Below, in pieces: positions 45,057-53,482 of a stretch of DNA of 64,000 bases (within the stretch, counting starts at the first letter, position 1; each line of letters begins with the position of its first letter). The DNA comes from UBA11855 sp964591705 (GTDB lineage Archaea > Thermoproteota > Bathyarchaeia > Bathyarchaeales > Bathycorpusculaceae). The notes below the pieces were generated by a model. That model was not told where the DNA came from. It did no database searches and saw only the letters and a program-made list of their open reading frames with translations. The translations under genes and the position numbers were made by a program. Location of the stretch: contig CAZQCX010000003.1 in assembly GCA_964591705.1 (NCBI GenBank), positions 1 to 64,000 on the forward strand, read 5' to 3'.

Positions 45057-45419
45057 CTACGCTACATAAGGTTCTCTTCTCGGCGACGGTCGTTTTGCCT
45101 CTCCGCATTTAGCACAGCTTTGAGCGCAAAGCTCCAAATATTTTTCTTCGTTTTTTGTGCCTGCTGATTCAGCAGCTATCCTACACAGTTCGCTTGGTTC
45201 GCTGCATCCCTCTTCCTTACAGAGTGTAGAGATGTAGCGGCAGATGTCTTGCACGTCCTTTGGCTCAAGCACCGCCCTGTTGGTACGAACCATAAGGCAA
45301 AGCTCCCTCGCCATGGCACAGGTCTTCAAGTATTTGATCTTTTCAAGAACTTCTTGCCGCATTTTCTTCCTGCTAATTTCCACTTTCGAGTCTCCTGATT
45401 TTGCAGCCTTCAGGCACAC
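45057..45419 (-). CDS. Cysteine-rich helical protein of unknown function
   Basis: 120 residues from GTG 45419, about 24 bases after a TATA-like ctatttatg, so probably leaderless. Eleven Cys, many with spacing on one helix face: CAMAREL-C, C-RYISTL-C-KEEG-C, L-C-AQS-C-AK-C. The end resembles the CxxxCxxC repeats of four-helix-bundle copper-binding proteins (DUF326/Csp-like), but the match is partial. Metal binding is a guess. Confidence 0.55.
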   Translation of the reverse strand: MCLKAAKSGDSKVEISRKKMRQEVLEKIKYLKTCAMARELCLMVRTNRAVLEPKDVQDICRYISTLCKEEGCSEPSELCRIAAESAGTKNEEKYLELCAQSCAKCGEAKRPSPRREPYVA

Positions 45420-45769
45420 TTAAGTTGTATTCAGCATAAATAGTTGTTGATAACAGAGAATGGGAGCTCAGCGGAGAAGCTATGGTGAAGAAGAACCGAG
45501 CTACCTCGGCGGAATCATGTTGGAGTAAGCTCTTGCCAACGCTCTTTTTCGTTCAGCTTCCAGATTGATGGCTACCTGCTCTTTTTCCGTTGCCTCGGAA
45601 TGGGCGGGTGTAGAGATCAGACCTTGATTGTTAACTGGCTTTGCCACGCTATGCCTGACGAGTATCAGACTGGGTGTTCCTTTGAAAGTGAGGCAACTAG
45701 GTTTCGCCATTGTTCTTGTTTTTTGCCGTGCTTTCATGTTTCTTCCCCACACCCTTCTTAACATTAAGA

Positions 45770-45795
45770 CAAACATCTTAATTATAAGATGTTTG
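45770..45795. promoter_or_regulatory. Perfect 11-bp inverted repeat, probable operator
   Basis: CAAACATCTTA (45770-45780), four-base spacer, TAAGATGTTTG (45785-45795). It lies 36 bases upstream of the TATA box of a winged-helix regulator gene, so it may be its autoregulatory site. Confidence 0.5.
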
Positions 45796-45831
45796 CCTTC
45801 TTAAAAAGATTTCTGTCTAATAATGAAAACA

Positions 45832-45839
45832 CTTTTATA
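45832..45839 (+). promoter_or_regulatory. TATA box of the HTH regulator
   Basis: cttttata centred 25 bases before ATG 45861, consistent with a leaderless transcript. Confidence 0.5.
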
Positions 45840-45860
45840 CCCACTCATACCCTTCTCTAA

Positions 45861-46454
45861 ATGTTACGAATGAAAGCTGTGAAGATCATCAGCAATCCTG
45901 AAGCCTTCAAGATACTTGCTGATGGCACAAGAAGAAGAATGATCTATCTCCTAAGGGCAAAAGAGATGACCGTTAGCCAGATAGCAGATGAGCTCGATTT
46001 GACCCCACAGACGGTGTATCATCACGTCAAGAAGCTGCTAGAAGCAGATATGGTGGAAGTCACACGCGAAGTACGAGTTGACCACCTCATAGAAAGCTAC
46101 TACCAAACCACTGCTGAGGTTTTCCATGTTAATGTTGGAAAAGCTTCTGGCAGCAAAGAATCGCTCGCCGAAAGCATCCCAATCGCTTTGGAAGGGCTAA
46201 AAAGAATTGGTTTCAAAATTGATTATGACAAGAAAGACGTTGAAGAACTGGCAGAATTGGCCATGCATCTAGAAGAATGCTGCGGTGCGAAAGAGTATGA
46301 GGAAGCACTGTCGAAACTGACAGATCTTGACCTGCTGTCAAAAGAAGTTGTCCAAGAGTATGCAACTCTTCTCTCGATGTCAGATGAAGAAATGGCACGA
46401 CAATGCGAACTGAAAAGGAATTTCAGAAAAGCCCTTAGATCACTCGCCAAATAG
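45861..46454 (+). CDS. ArsR-type winged-helix transcriptional regulator
   Basis: 197 residues. N-terminal winged HTH (about 10-90): ILADGTRRRMIYLLRAKEMTVSQIADELDLTPQTVYHHVKKLLEADMVEV. The C-terminal half is acidic and helical with a CC pair (LEECCGAKEYEE), possibly a ligand or dimer domain. Preceded by a perfect inverted repeat. Metal sensing cannot be shown. Confidence 0.8.
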   Translation: MLRMKAVKIISNPEAFKILADGTRRRMIYLLRAKEMTVSQIADELDLTPQTVYHHVKKLLEADMVEVTREVRVDHLIESYYQTTAEVFHVNVGKASGSKESLAESIPIALEGLKRIGFKIDYDKKDVEELAELAMHLEECCGAKEYEEALSKLTDLDLLSKEVVQEYATLLSMSDEEMARQCELKRNFRKALRSLAK

Positions 46455-46459
46455 TTACT

Positions 46460-49336
46460 TCATCCGAATTTTCTGCTCAGAGCTTTGCGTTCCGCCTCGA
46501 GAATCGATTCGTAGAACTCACCCGTCAGTTTGGACCGCTTCTCCAGAATTTCAGCAACGTCTCTCGATCGAACTCTGCGGGCGCTGAGTGCAACGGCAGC
46601 AACTTTTCCAAATTTTCCAATCAACTTGGCGGTTTCCACTGCTTCGTCCCGCAATTTCATCTCGCCTTTGGCAAGGTTATCTTCTTTTTTCTCGACGAGC
46701 GCATAAACTTTCTCTTCCTCAACTTTGAGCAATCCCAATTCGGTGGATCCACATCTTGGACACCTAGGCTGGTCAGGTAGATTGTTGAGACGAATTTGCT
46801 CTGAATAGTCCCAACAATGCGTGCAAATGAAGTAGCCAGTCTCGTTCAATAGTCTCGCCCGAGCTGATTCAACAAGAACTGCTTGCATTCGTTCAGGCGG
46901 TATAAGGTCAGTCTTCATGCTCACGCGTTCTATGCCTACGCGGGCAACTGGCGAAGCGCACCTTTCCGTCGCCAAATTCTCCACTTTGATTTCGCCTCTG
47001 CGAATTCTGTCCAAAACCTTGATGATCCTTTCGGCATCAAGGTCCTTCGTGAAAACCTCTTTTAGTCCCTCTTCGTAGATGGGGGTTCCCTCAAAACTCG
47101 TTACCAGTTTTTGCAGACTCACGTTGCTGAAGTCTGCCCATTTTTTCAAGGCTCCGAACCTTCTGGCGACATGAATAACTCGTCGTTTGAAAAGTCCCGT
47201 CTTGACTGTTGATCGAGTCAGTGTTTCTCGGGTAACCTGTTCAGGCATTTCGCGCAGTTCATTGAAAACTTCGAGTGTGCGCCGGGAATCTGCTGTGTTC
47301 ATTGTTTGAACAAAAATCCTGTAGGGGTCATGTTGTACCACCATGCCTTGCCCGACTTTATCAGACAAAATTTGCCCAAGGAGTTGCGCCAATGCCCTAT
47401 TTGCTAGTGAGCCAAGATTTGAGTGAACTATCACAAAATCCTCCCAATCCTCAATTAATATTCTCTTTTCAGTCGGAAGAGCAATTCTAGCATTAGCTTG
47501 CTCGATGGTTTCTGACAGTGCTCTGAGTATGATTTCTTTGTCAGCAGGGTATCGTTCGCTTAGTGTTTGGCTCACTTCTTCTGGAGAGCGTCCAGTTCTT
47601 ATTTCTTCTTCGACAAATCCTCTTATCTGCGCAACTTCTTGAGCAACTTCAAATGGTACTGGAATTTCTTCGCCAATCCAACTGGGAATCGACCCAGTCG
47701 GGTCGTCCACTGGTCTGACGTAGACTTTGTCTTCTGTCGTGTGCATTATTTGCCACGGGCTTCCGCGGATGATAAATTTCGTTCCTGTTTTTCCGTATTC
47801 AGCCATGAAGGCTTCATCAAGGACGCCTATTGATGAGTCTGTAGACTGGTCAATGACTAGAAACTGTTTTTCTTCTGGAATCATGCTTAGATTGTCAAAG
47901 TAGTACTCGAATAATGCCGTGGATCTTTGCGGTTTGAGAACTACTCTGTCTTCGAACGAAACCCAAGCCAGTCGTGGGAAACGTTGATGCATATACTTGA
48001 GGATCTTCTCAATATCTTCAAGTGCAATGTCTTTGTAGGGGTAAGCGTTGCGCACGGTTTCTACGATGTCCCTGAATTCTAGGCGCTTACTCTTGAGCAG
48101 CATTCCAGCTATCTGATGCGTCAAGGCATCGTAGGGTTTTGGCGGTATCTCAACGGGTTCTAGTTCCTCCCTGAGCGCTCGTCTTGCAATTACCATTGCT
48201 TCCAGCGTATCGTCACTGTCCATTCCGATGATTATGCCTTCCGCCACTCGCCCGATGCTGTGGCCTGCTCTTCCTACGCGTTGGATGATCCGGGAAACTT
48301 GCCTTGGACTCGTGTATTGAATGACAAGGTCAATATGACCTATATCTATACCTAGTTCGAGACTGCTGGTAGCGATGAGGCCTTTGAGGTCTCCGCGTTT
48401 CAGGCCAGTTTCAGCCGCAATTCTCGATGGTTTTGCCAGGGATCCATGGTGTATGCTTACGGGGAAATCCATGTCCCAAACTTTGAGCCTGCTTGCCAAT
48501 ACTTCTGAGACTGCTCGTGTATTAGTGAACAATAGCACAGACTTATGCTTGCTCATATGATCCTTGACTATTCTGAGCCTCGCCGCAACTTCCGGGTGCG
48601 TGTAAAGTTTGCCTGCGAGTCTAGCATCTTCCTCTGTGGGCTTGGGGTAAATAACTTGAAGTTTCATGAGTTTGGCGACTGGTACACGGATTATTTCGAC
48701 TTTTCTTCTGTCGCCCACTAGGAAATGGGCAACTTTTTCAGGAGTGCCGACGGTCGCGGACAGTCCAATAGTCTGAAAGTCCTTTCCAATCAATCTTCGG
48801 ATGCGCTCTAGCGCAATCGAAAGCTGACTTCCACGTTTGCTGTCAGCGAGCTCGTGAACTTCGTCGATGATCACCCAAGAAAGACTCTTGAGATGTTGGC
48901 GAAGAAGCCATCCAGAAAGTATAGCTTGCAACGTTTCCGGCGTCGTAATCAACATGTCTGGTGGACTTCGCGATTGTCGCGTTCTCTCCTTGAGCTCTGT
49001 ATCCCCATGTCGCACAGCAAGTTTCACGTCTAGATTGTTGCACCACCACTCTAGCCTCTCGAGCAGATCTCTATTCAAAGCACGCAAAGGGGTGATGTAA
49101 AGGACTTTTATTCCCGGAGTTCTGGGCTGCTGGAGCAGCATACTCAAGACGGGGAGGAATGCGGCTTCAGTTTTTCCCGTCGCTGTAGGTGATATCAGCA
49201 ATACATTTTTGCCTTCGAGAACCTTGGGTATAGTTTGCTCTTGAGGTCCTGTGGGTTTTGGGAAACCTCTCTGGTCTACAAGCTTCCGCACCGGCTTCAC
49301 TAGCATTTGGAAAACATTTTCAGAAGTTTCCGTCAA
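46460..49336 (-). CDS. lhr2: Lhr-family DEAH/DExH ATP-dependent helicase (aLhr2 type)
   Basis: 958 residues, TTG start. Walker A SPTATGKT (49-56), DEVH (158-161), SATVG, and helicase C motifs LLFTNTRAVSE and QRVGRAGHS. Then the Lhr winged helix and core domain (to about 850). A C-terminal zinc knuckle CTHC ... CPRC replaces the usual end. Lhr proteins unwind 3'-5' and are linked to DNA repair and RNA metabolism. Confidence 0.9.
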   Translation of the reverse strand: MTETSENVFQMLVKPVRKLVDQRGFPKPTGPQEQTIPKVLEGKNVLLISPTATGKTEAAFLPVLSMLLQQPRTPGIKVLYITPLRALNRDLLERLEWWCNNLDVKLAVRHGDTELKERTRQSRSPPDMLITTPETLQAILSGWLLRQHLKSLSWVIIDEVHELADSKRGSQLSIALERIRRLIGKDFQTIGLSATVGTPEKVAHFLVGDRRKVEIIRVPVAKLMKLQVIYPKPTEEDARLAGKLYTHPEVAARLRIVKDHMSKHKSVLLFTNTRAVSEVLASRLKVWDMDFPVSIHHGSLAKPSRIAAETGLKRGDLKGLIATSSLELGIDIGHIDLVIQYTSPRQVSRIIQRVGRAGHSIGRVAEGIIIGMDSDDTLEAMVIARRALREELEPVEIPPKPYDALTHQIAGMLLKSKRLEFRDIVETVRNAYPYKDIALEDIEKILKYMHQRFPRLAWVSFEDRVVLKPQRSTALFEYYFDNLSMIPEEKQFLVIDQSTDSSIGVLDEAFMAEYGKTGTKFIIRGSPWQIMHTTEDKVYVRPVDDPTGSIPSWIGEEIPVPFEVAQEVAQIRGFVEEEIRTGRSPEEVSQTLSERYPADKEIILRALSETIEQANARIALPTEKRILIEDWEDFVIVHSNLGSLANRALAQLLGQILSDKVGQGMVVQHDPYRIFVQTMNTADSRRTLEVFNELREMPEQVTRETLTRSTVKTGLFKRRVIHVARRFGALKKWADFSNVSLQKLVTSFEGTPIYEEGLKEVFTKDLDAERIIKVLDRIRRGEIKVENLATERCASPVARVGIERVSMKTDLIPPERMQAVLVESARARLLNETGYFICTHCWDYSEQIRLNNLPDQPRCPRCGSTELGLLKVEEEKVYALVEKKEDNLAKGEMKLRDEAVETAKLIGKFGKVAAVALSARRVRSRDVAEILEKRSKLTGEFYESILEAERKALSRKFG

Positions 49337-49626
49337 GATGGGGTGAACCTCAGAGTTCGGAGGATTAATCGTGAACTCAGCTGTAAAAACATTTTGGGAG
49401 TATTAGAGAAGTTGGCTTCGAAGAGTCTCTCTTTTTATAGAGAATTCAGAGGGTTTCAGCGTTTTCCACTTTCTTGAATATTAATAGGCGGATTTGTGCC
49501 ATGTCTACTTTAACATGAAAATGGTTAATCGTGATGTCTGTGAGGAATTTTTGTATGGGAAAACATTGGAAAGTTATTTATCTGCAATCTAGAAAAGCAG
49601 GGGCATGCGTTGATGGAGGAAAATAT

Positions 49627-49797
49627 ATGGTAAAATGTCCGAAATGTGGAATCGATGTTTCGAAACCAAAGAAGACTTGGAAAATGGCAGGTCGCCCTGA
49701 CAAGTCGGGAAAGCGCATGCAGCTTGAGATCGGGCTTTATGAATGCCCCAAGGGCCATGGTACTTTCCGCGAAGTACTAAGCAAGAAAAAAGTCTAA
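49627..49797 (+). CDS. Small zinc-ribbon protein
   Basis: 56 residues from ATG 49627, chosen because gatggagga precedes it and a TATA-like agttattta lies at 49572-49580; an upstream frame start at 49531 lies before this promoter. CPKC near the N-terminus and CPKGH near the C-terminus could bind zinc. The middle is basic (KPKKTWKMAGRPDKSGKR), suggesting nucleic-acid binding. Family unrecognised. Confidence 0.65.
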   Translation: MVKCPKCGIDVSKPKKTWKMAGRPDKSGKRMQLEIGLYECPKGHGTFREVLSKKKV

Positions 49798-49859
49798 GCT
49801 GACCTGAACTGTTCGATACTGAGCTTGCGTTTCCCTATTTTTCCCTTTTCTATGCGGTA

Positions 49860-49870
49860 AGTTTTAAAAT
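49860..49870 (+). promoter_or_regulatory. TATA box of the signal peptidase gene
   Basis: agttttaaaat, about 58 bases before the TTG start at 49923. Confidence 0.4.
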
Positions 49871-49922
49871 GAACACTGCTTACTGGGTTGCATTACTATG
49901 ATGCTTGGGGGACGGCTAAGGT

Positions 49923-50573
49923 TTGACCACAGACGTCGGATTTCAAGGTGTGAGGGAGCTTTGGAAGAATGAATATGTTCAAACTGCCGTAGTCATCGGG
50001 CTGATTGTTCTAGTGGTCTTTGGTTTCTGGTACGGTTCTCAAATAGTACTAAACACGCCTTACCCGGTTTTGGCCGTGGTCACTGGTAGCATGTGTGTTC
50101 CGTATGACGGCGCATGCAACGGTTGGAGTCACACTTTCGATCACACACTACATATAGGTGACCTAATTGTCGTTCAAGGTGTGGCTCCTGCCCAGCTGAG
50201 CGATGCGTATCCAAACAGCGACATAATCGTTTTCCACAATCCCAGTGATCCAGATGAGCTTATCGTCCACAGGATCGTGGCAAAGGAGGAAAGAAACGGC
50301 GTTTTCTATTTCACCACTGAGGGCGATGGAAATGGCGTTAGGAAATGGCCAAACACGCCTGACCAGAACGATCCTTGGTCACCGTTTCCTGAGGACATGG
50401 TTGTTGGTAAAGTTGTGATGCGTATTCCTTTTTTCGGACATTTGGTGCTCTTCATGCGCAACTCTGTGGGGCTGTATTTAGTTATCGGATTAATCATATT
50501 GCTGATATTTCTAGAGTTTGTTGTCCCTTTGTTCAAAGGAAAGAAGTCATCTACAGATGAGGTCGGGCAGTGA
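49923..50573 (+). CDS. Signal peptidase I (archaeal/ER Sec11 type)
   Basis: 216 residues, TTG start after ctaaggt. TM helix 21-43; catalytic Ser56 in VTGSMCVP; His116 in ELIVHRIV, replacing the bacterial Lys; acidic EGDGN near 133. A second TM helix lies near the C-terminus. Removes Sec signal peptides outside the membrane. Confidence 0.9.
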   Translation: MTTDVGFQGVRELWKNEYVQTAVVIGLIVLVVFGFWYGSQIVLNTPYPVLAVVTGSMCVPYDGACNGWSHTFDHTLHIGDLIVVQGVAPAQLSDAYPNSDIIVFHNPSDPDELIVHRIVAKEERNGVFYFTTEGDGNGVRKWPNTPDQNDPWSPFPEDMVVGKVVMRIPFFGHLVLFMRNSVGLYLVIGLIILLIFLEFVVPLFKGKKSSTDEVGQ

Positions 50574-50600
50574 GATTGCTTTGAGAAGTCATCCCGATGT

Positions 50601-50630
50601 ATTTATAAAGCGAGTCCCTTCATAAAAGGG
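50601..50630 (+). promoter_or_regulatory. tbp promoter with short palindrome before the start site
   Basis: atttataaag (50601-50610) is a TATA box; CCCTT (50616-50620) and AAGGG (50626-50630) form an inverted repeat just downstream of it. Confidence 0.4.
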
Positions 50631-50661
50631 TAACTGGAAATCTCGGCGAGAAGGAAAATCC

Positions 50662-51222
50662 ATGCCTAAGTCGAAAGCCATAATCAGTATTGAGAATGTT
50701 GTTGCTTCAGCAACTCTTAATCAGAAAGTTGATTTGAACGCTGTTGTAAAGGGTTATCCTGGCGTTGAATATAGGCCGGAGCAGTTTCCCGGTTTGGTTT
50801 TCAGGCTGAAAAGACCGAAGACTGCTACGTTGATTTTCAACTCAGGCAAGATGGTTTGCACCGGAGCCAAATCGGAAAAAGAGGCTCGCAGGGCAGTCAT
50901 GAAAGTTGTCAAGGAGCTGAAGCGAGGCGGGATCATAATCCTAAGTAAACCAGAGTTAAAAATACAGAACATCGTGGCTTCCGCCAGCCTTGGAGGCCTG
51001 ATAGATCTGGAAAAGGCAGCTTTCACCCTTGGAAAGACAATGTATGAACCTGAGCAGTTTCCAGGCTTGATTTATCGAATGGACGAGCCAAAAGTTGTGA
51101 TCCTTCTTTTCGCCAGTGGAAAGCTGGTTTGCACGGGAGCTAAGAAAGAGCAGGATGTTTATGATGCGGTTTCAAAGCTGCATGAATTGCTGGAAGAAAA
51201 AGCGCTTATCTTCTACGACTAG
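50662..51222 (+). CDS. tbp: TATA-box-binding protein
   Basis: 186 residues made of two direct repeats of about 90. Each has IENVVASATL or IQNIVASASL, PEQFPGL and KLVCTGAK. Saddle-shaped promoter recognition factor that recruits TFB. The ATG follows gagaagg. Its stop abuts the pyrE stop (convergent). Confidence 0.97.
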   Translation: MPKSKAIISIENVVASATLNQKVDLNAVVKGYPGVEYRPEQFPGLVFRLKRPKTATLIFNSGKMVCTGAKSEKEARRAVMKVVKELKRGGIIILSKPELKIQNIVASASLGGLIDLEKAAFTLGKTMYEPEQFPGLIYRMDEPKVVILLFASGKLVCTGAKKEQDVYDAVSKLHELLEEKALIFYD

Positions 51223-51858
51223 TTATGTTCCTTGTTCTTTCTTGATTTGTTTTGTTATGGTTTTGTAGCTTTCTTGGTCGATTGCACCGGTTTCGAATAG
51301 GATTTTTGCCACTTCGCTTATGTTCAAGAGCGCGTGGAGTTCGATTCCCTGCTTTGCGAGTTTTGCTTTGCCCCCTTCTTGCCGGTCTAGGAAGGCTACC
51401 GCTTTGCTTACGACTCCTCCTTCAGCCCGTATGGACTCAGCGGCTTTCCGCAGCGATAAGCCTGTGGTAACTAGGTCGTCTACGAGAAGCACGCGGTCTC
51501 CTGAGACGAGGATGCCTTCCACCCTTCGTTTTCTTCCATGTCTGCGTATTCCTTTGCGGACATAGAGGAAAGGTTTCCTGAGGTTGTATGCTATTTGTGA
51601 CGCAAAGGGGATTCCCGCAATTGGGACTCCGGCGATTCTGTCGAAGTTGTTCAGGCCTATTTGGGTTTTTATTTGGTCAGCGTAGAAGTCGCAAATATGC
51701 ATGAAAGCATCTGGGAAGCTTGGGACTATGCGTAAGTCTATGTAGTAGGGGCTTGCTTTTCCGCTTGTGAGCTTGAAAACTCCGAATTTCAAGGCATCTA
51801 TTTTTGTCATGATTTTTGCCATTTCCGCCTTTTTTGTGTGTAGGTCAGTTTTGCTCAT
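51223..51858 (-). CDS. pyrE: Orotate phosphoribosyltransferase
   Basis: 211 residues. LTSGKASPYYIDLR at 30-43, PRPP loop RVLLVDDLVTTGLS (122-135), RKGIRRHGRKRRVEG flexible loop. Pyrimidine synthesis (OMP from orotate). The lack of an N-terminal HTH separates it from the regulator at 28743-29504. It lies six bases after the MBL gene in one transcript. Confidence 0.9.
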   Translation of the reverse strand: MSKTDLHTKKAEMAKIMTKIDALKFGVFKLTSGKASPYYIDLRIVPSFPDAFMHICDFYADQIKTQIGLNNFDRIAGVPIAGIPFASQIAYNLRKPFLYVRKGIRRHGRKRRVEGILVSGDRVLLVDDLVTTGLSLRKAAESIRAEGGVVSKAVAFLDRQEGGKAKLAKQGIELHALLNISEVAKILFETGAIDQESYKTITKQIKKEQGT

Positions 51859-51864
51859 CAGGTT

Positions 51865-52554
51865 CTACCTTCTTTTTGTGACTTGGTAGATCTTGTTTTG
51901 CTCGGGAATCAAGCATGCTGTTCGTGGCATCCGTGTTCTGAGGATTTCTGCGAATTTTTTCTGTGAATCCACAGAGTTGGTGTGGTATGGCACGGCGACT
52001 TGTGGTTTGGTTAAGCGCGCGATTTCAACTCCTATTTCTGGTGATGCTCCTGGCGCAATGCCTACTGTGCAGAATGTGACATCCAGTTTTTCTCTTTCTC
52101 CTATGGCTATCATTTCGGGGAAGGGGAGGCTGTCTGCGGTGTGGAAGACTTTTACGCCATCTTCGCTTGTTATCACGAAAGTCACTGGTTCCGCTGCGGG
52201 ATGATTGCTTTTCTCTGCTCTCACGGTGACTTCTCCAACTTTTGTTTCTGTTCCTGGGCTGATCTCTTCGATCTTGTCATGTGGTAGGGTACTGACAAGT
52301 CTCTTGGCACTAGCTGGATCTGCGATGATTTTGCAGTTGCTATTTTTTAGTGTTTCTGCGACTAATCGCTGATCCAAGTGATCATAATGTTCGTGGCTTA
52401 CCAAGATTGCGTCCACTCTCTGTAGACTCTTGGGTTTTATGTCAACGGGGTCTATTGCGAGGGTTTTAGAGGGAGTTTTCAGGACGACTCCAGCGTAATG
52501 GTTGAACCACACGAACATGATTGTATTTCTTTCCGGTGTGTTTTCGATTGGCAT
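51865..52554 (-). CDS. MBL-fold hydrolase (UPF0173-like)
   Basis: 229 residues. Metal motif SHEHYDHLD, NHPAAEPV and HTADS, plus VPYHT. Stand-alone metallo-hydrolase family of unknown substrate. Likely cotranscribed with pyrE. A TATA-like ctttaaaac lies about 40 bases upstream on this strand. Confidence 0.75.
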   Translation of the reverse strand: MPIENTPERNTIMFVWFNHYAGVVLKTPSKTLAIDPVDIKPKSLQRVDAILVSHEHYDHLDQRLVAETLKNSNCKIIADPASAKRLVSTLPHDKIEEISPGTETKVGEVTVRAEKSNHPAAEPVTFVITSEDGVKVFHTADSLPFPEMIAIGEREKLDVTFCTVGIAPGASPEIGVEIARLTKPQVAVPYHTNSVDSQKKFAEILRTRMPRTACLIPEQNKIYQVTKRR

Positions 52555-52805
52555 GAAATTGGTTCCTCGGTTAGTACTATTGGCATCAGAGTTTTAAAGG
52601 AGTTGTGTTGCAAAAAATTGCGGGGAATGAGAAACCACGATGTACATTGTATCAGATACAGGTCATTAGTGCTCTTCATTTTCTGGGTGCGCCCTCTTCT
52701 AAGTTCACGTTTTTCTGTGCGTCATAGTCCAAATTCGTCTTCTCAAATAGAACAAGTCAAAACAAAACGTCATTTCGCTGAAGCAGACCGTGCACTCCAG
52801 ATCTT

Positions 52806-53468
52806 CTACAGCTTTCTTCCTTTGTGTTTGAAGTACTTCCAGAAGAAACGACCGTGGTTTTCAAGGCGCATTGCCCAAGAGATTGCGCGTCCTACGGGCT
52901 GACACTGCCCATTAGCCAAGGCTTCGATGATTGAATCAACTGTGAGCTCGGCTTCTACGACGGTATGCGCCCAACCCACTAGTGGACCGTAGTGCGCATC
53001 CGTTCCAGCGACACGTGGAAGATTCAGCTTGTCTGCTAAATCGTTGGCTTTTCGAGTCGACCTCCTAAATGGAAAAATTGAGGCATTTATGGTTTCAATT
53101 GCATCGAACTTGACTGTAGCGTATTTCCCAATTCCTCCTTTGAAAAGAGCAAATGGGTGGCAAGCGACGGCTATGCCCCCTAACTTGTGAATTCTGTCGA
53201 CGGTTTCATCTGAGCTCAAGCCTTTCGGGATGGTATCCTTCACATTCAAGCCTAGTATGTGCCCATGCATACTTGAAATCTCTATTCCTGGGATTATTGG
53301 AAAATCTGTTTCCTTAGCTATATTCAAAGCGCTGTCTACTTGGTTGTGATCGGTTATTGCAACGGCGTTCAATCCGCACTTTTTCGCGTAGAAAACCAGA
53401 TCTTCCGGACTTATTACTGAATCGTTTGAATAGATCGTGTGAACGTGTAGATCTGCCTTGATCTGCAT
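52806..53468 (-). CDS. PHP-domain phosphoesterase
   Basis: 220 residues. ADLHVHTIYS, ITDHNQ, GIEIS, VACHPF and GTDAHYG give the complete PHP metal set, and a lysine/aromatic-rich tail follows. Paralogue of the gene at 15367-15972. Lies 14 bases after metG. Confidence 0.8.
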   Translation of the reverse strand: MQIKADLHVHTIYSNDSVISPEDLVFYAKKCGLNAVAITDHNQVDSALNIAKETDFPIIPGIEISSMHGHILGLNVKDTIPKGLSSDETVDRIHKLGGIAVACHPFALFKGGIGKYATVKFDAIETINASIFPFRRSTRKANDLADKLNLPRVAGTDAHYGPLVGWAHTVVEAELTVDSIIEALANGQCQPVGRAISWAMRLENHGRFFWKYFKHKGRKL

Positions 53469-53482
53469 TGTTGATCACCCTT

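Larger units (their letters stand above)
45420..45860. other. Regulatory intergenic region upstream of the HTH gene
   Basis: A minus-strand frame at 45501-45776 (91 codons) has no domain or good start, and I regard it as doubtful. The notable content is a perfect inverted repeat at 45770-45795 and a TATA box at 45832-45839. Confidence 0.45.

Noticed and set aside
45501..45776. 91-codon minus ORF in front of the HTH gene
   Set aside because: Basic, no domain, starts within the operator-like palindrome region; possible but unsupported.
52498..52902. 134-codon plus ORF
   Set aside because: Antisense to two genes' ends and their promoters; no domain.
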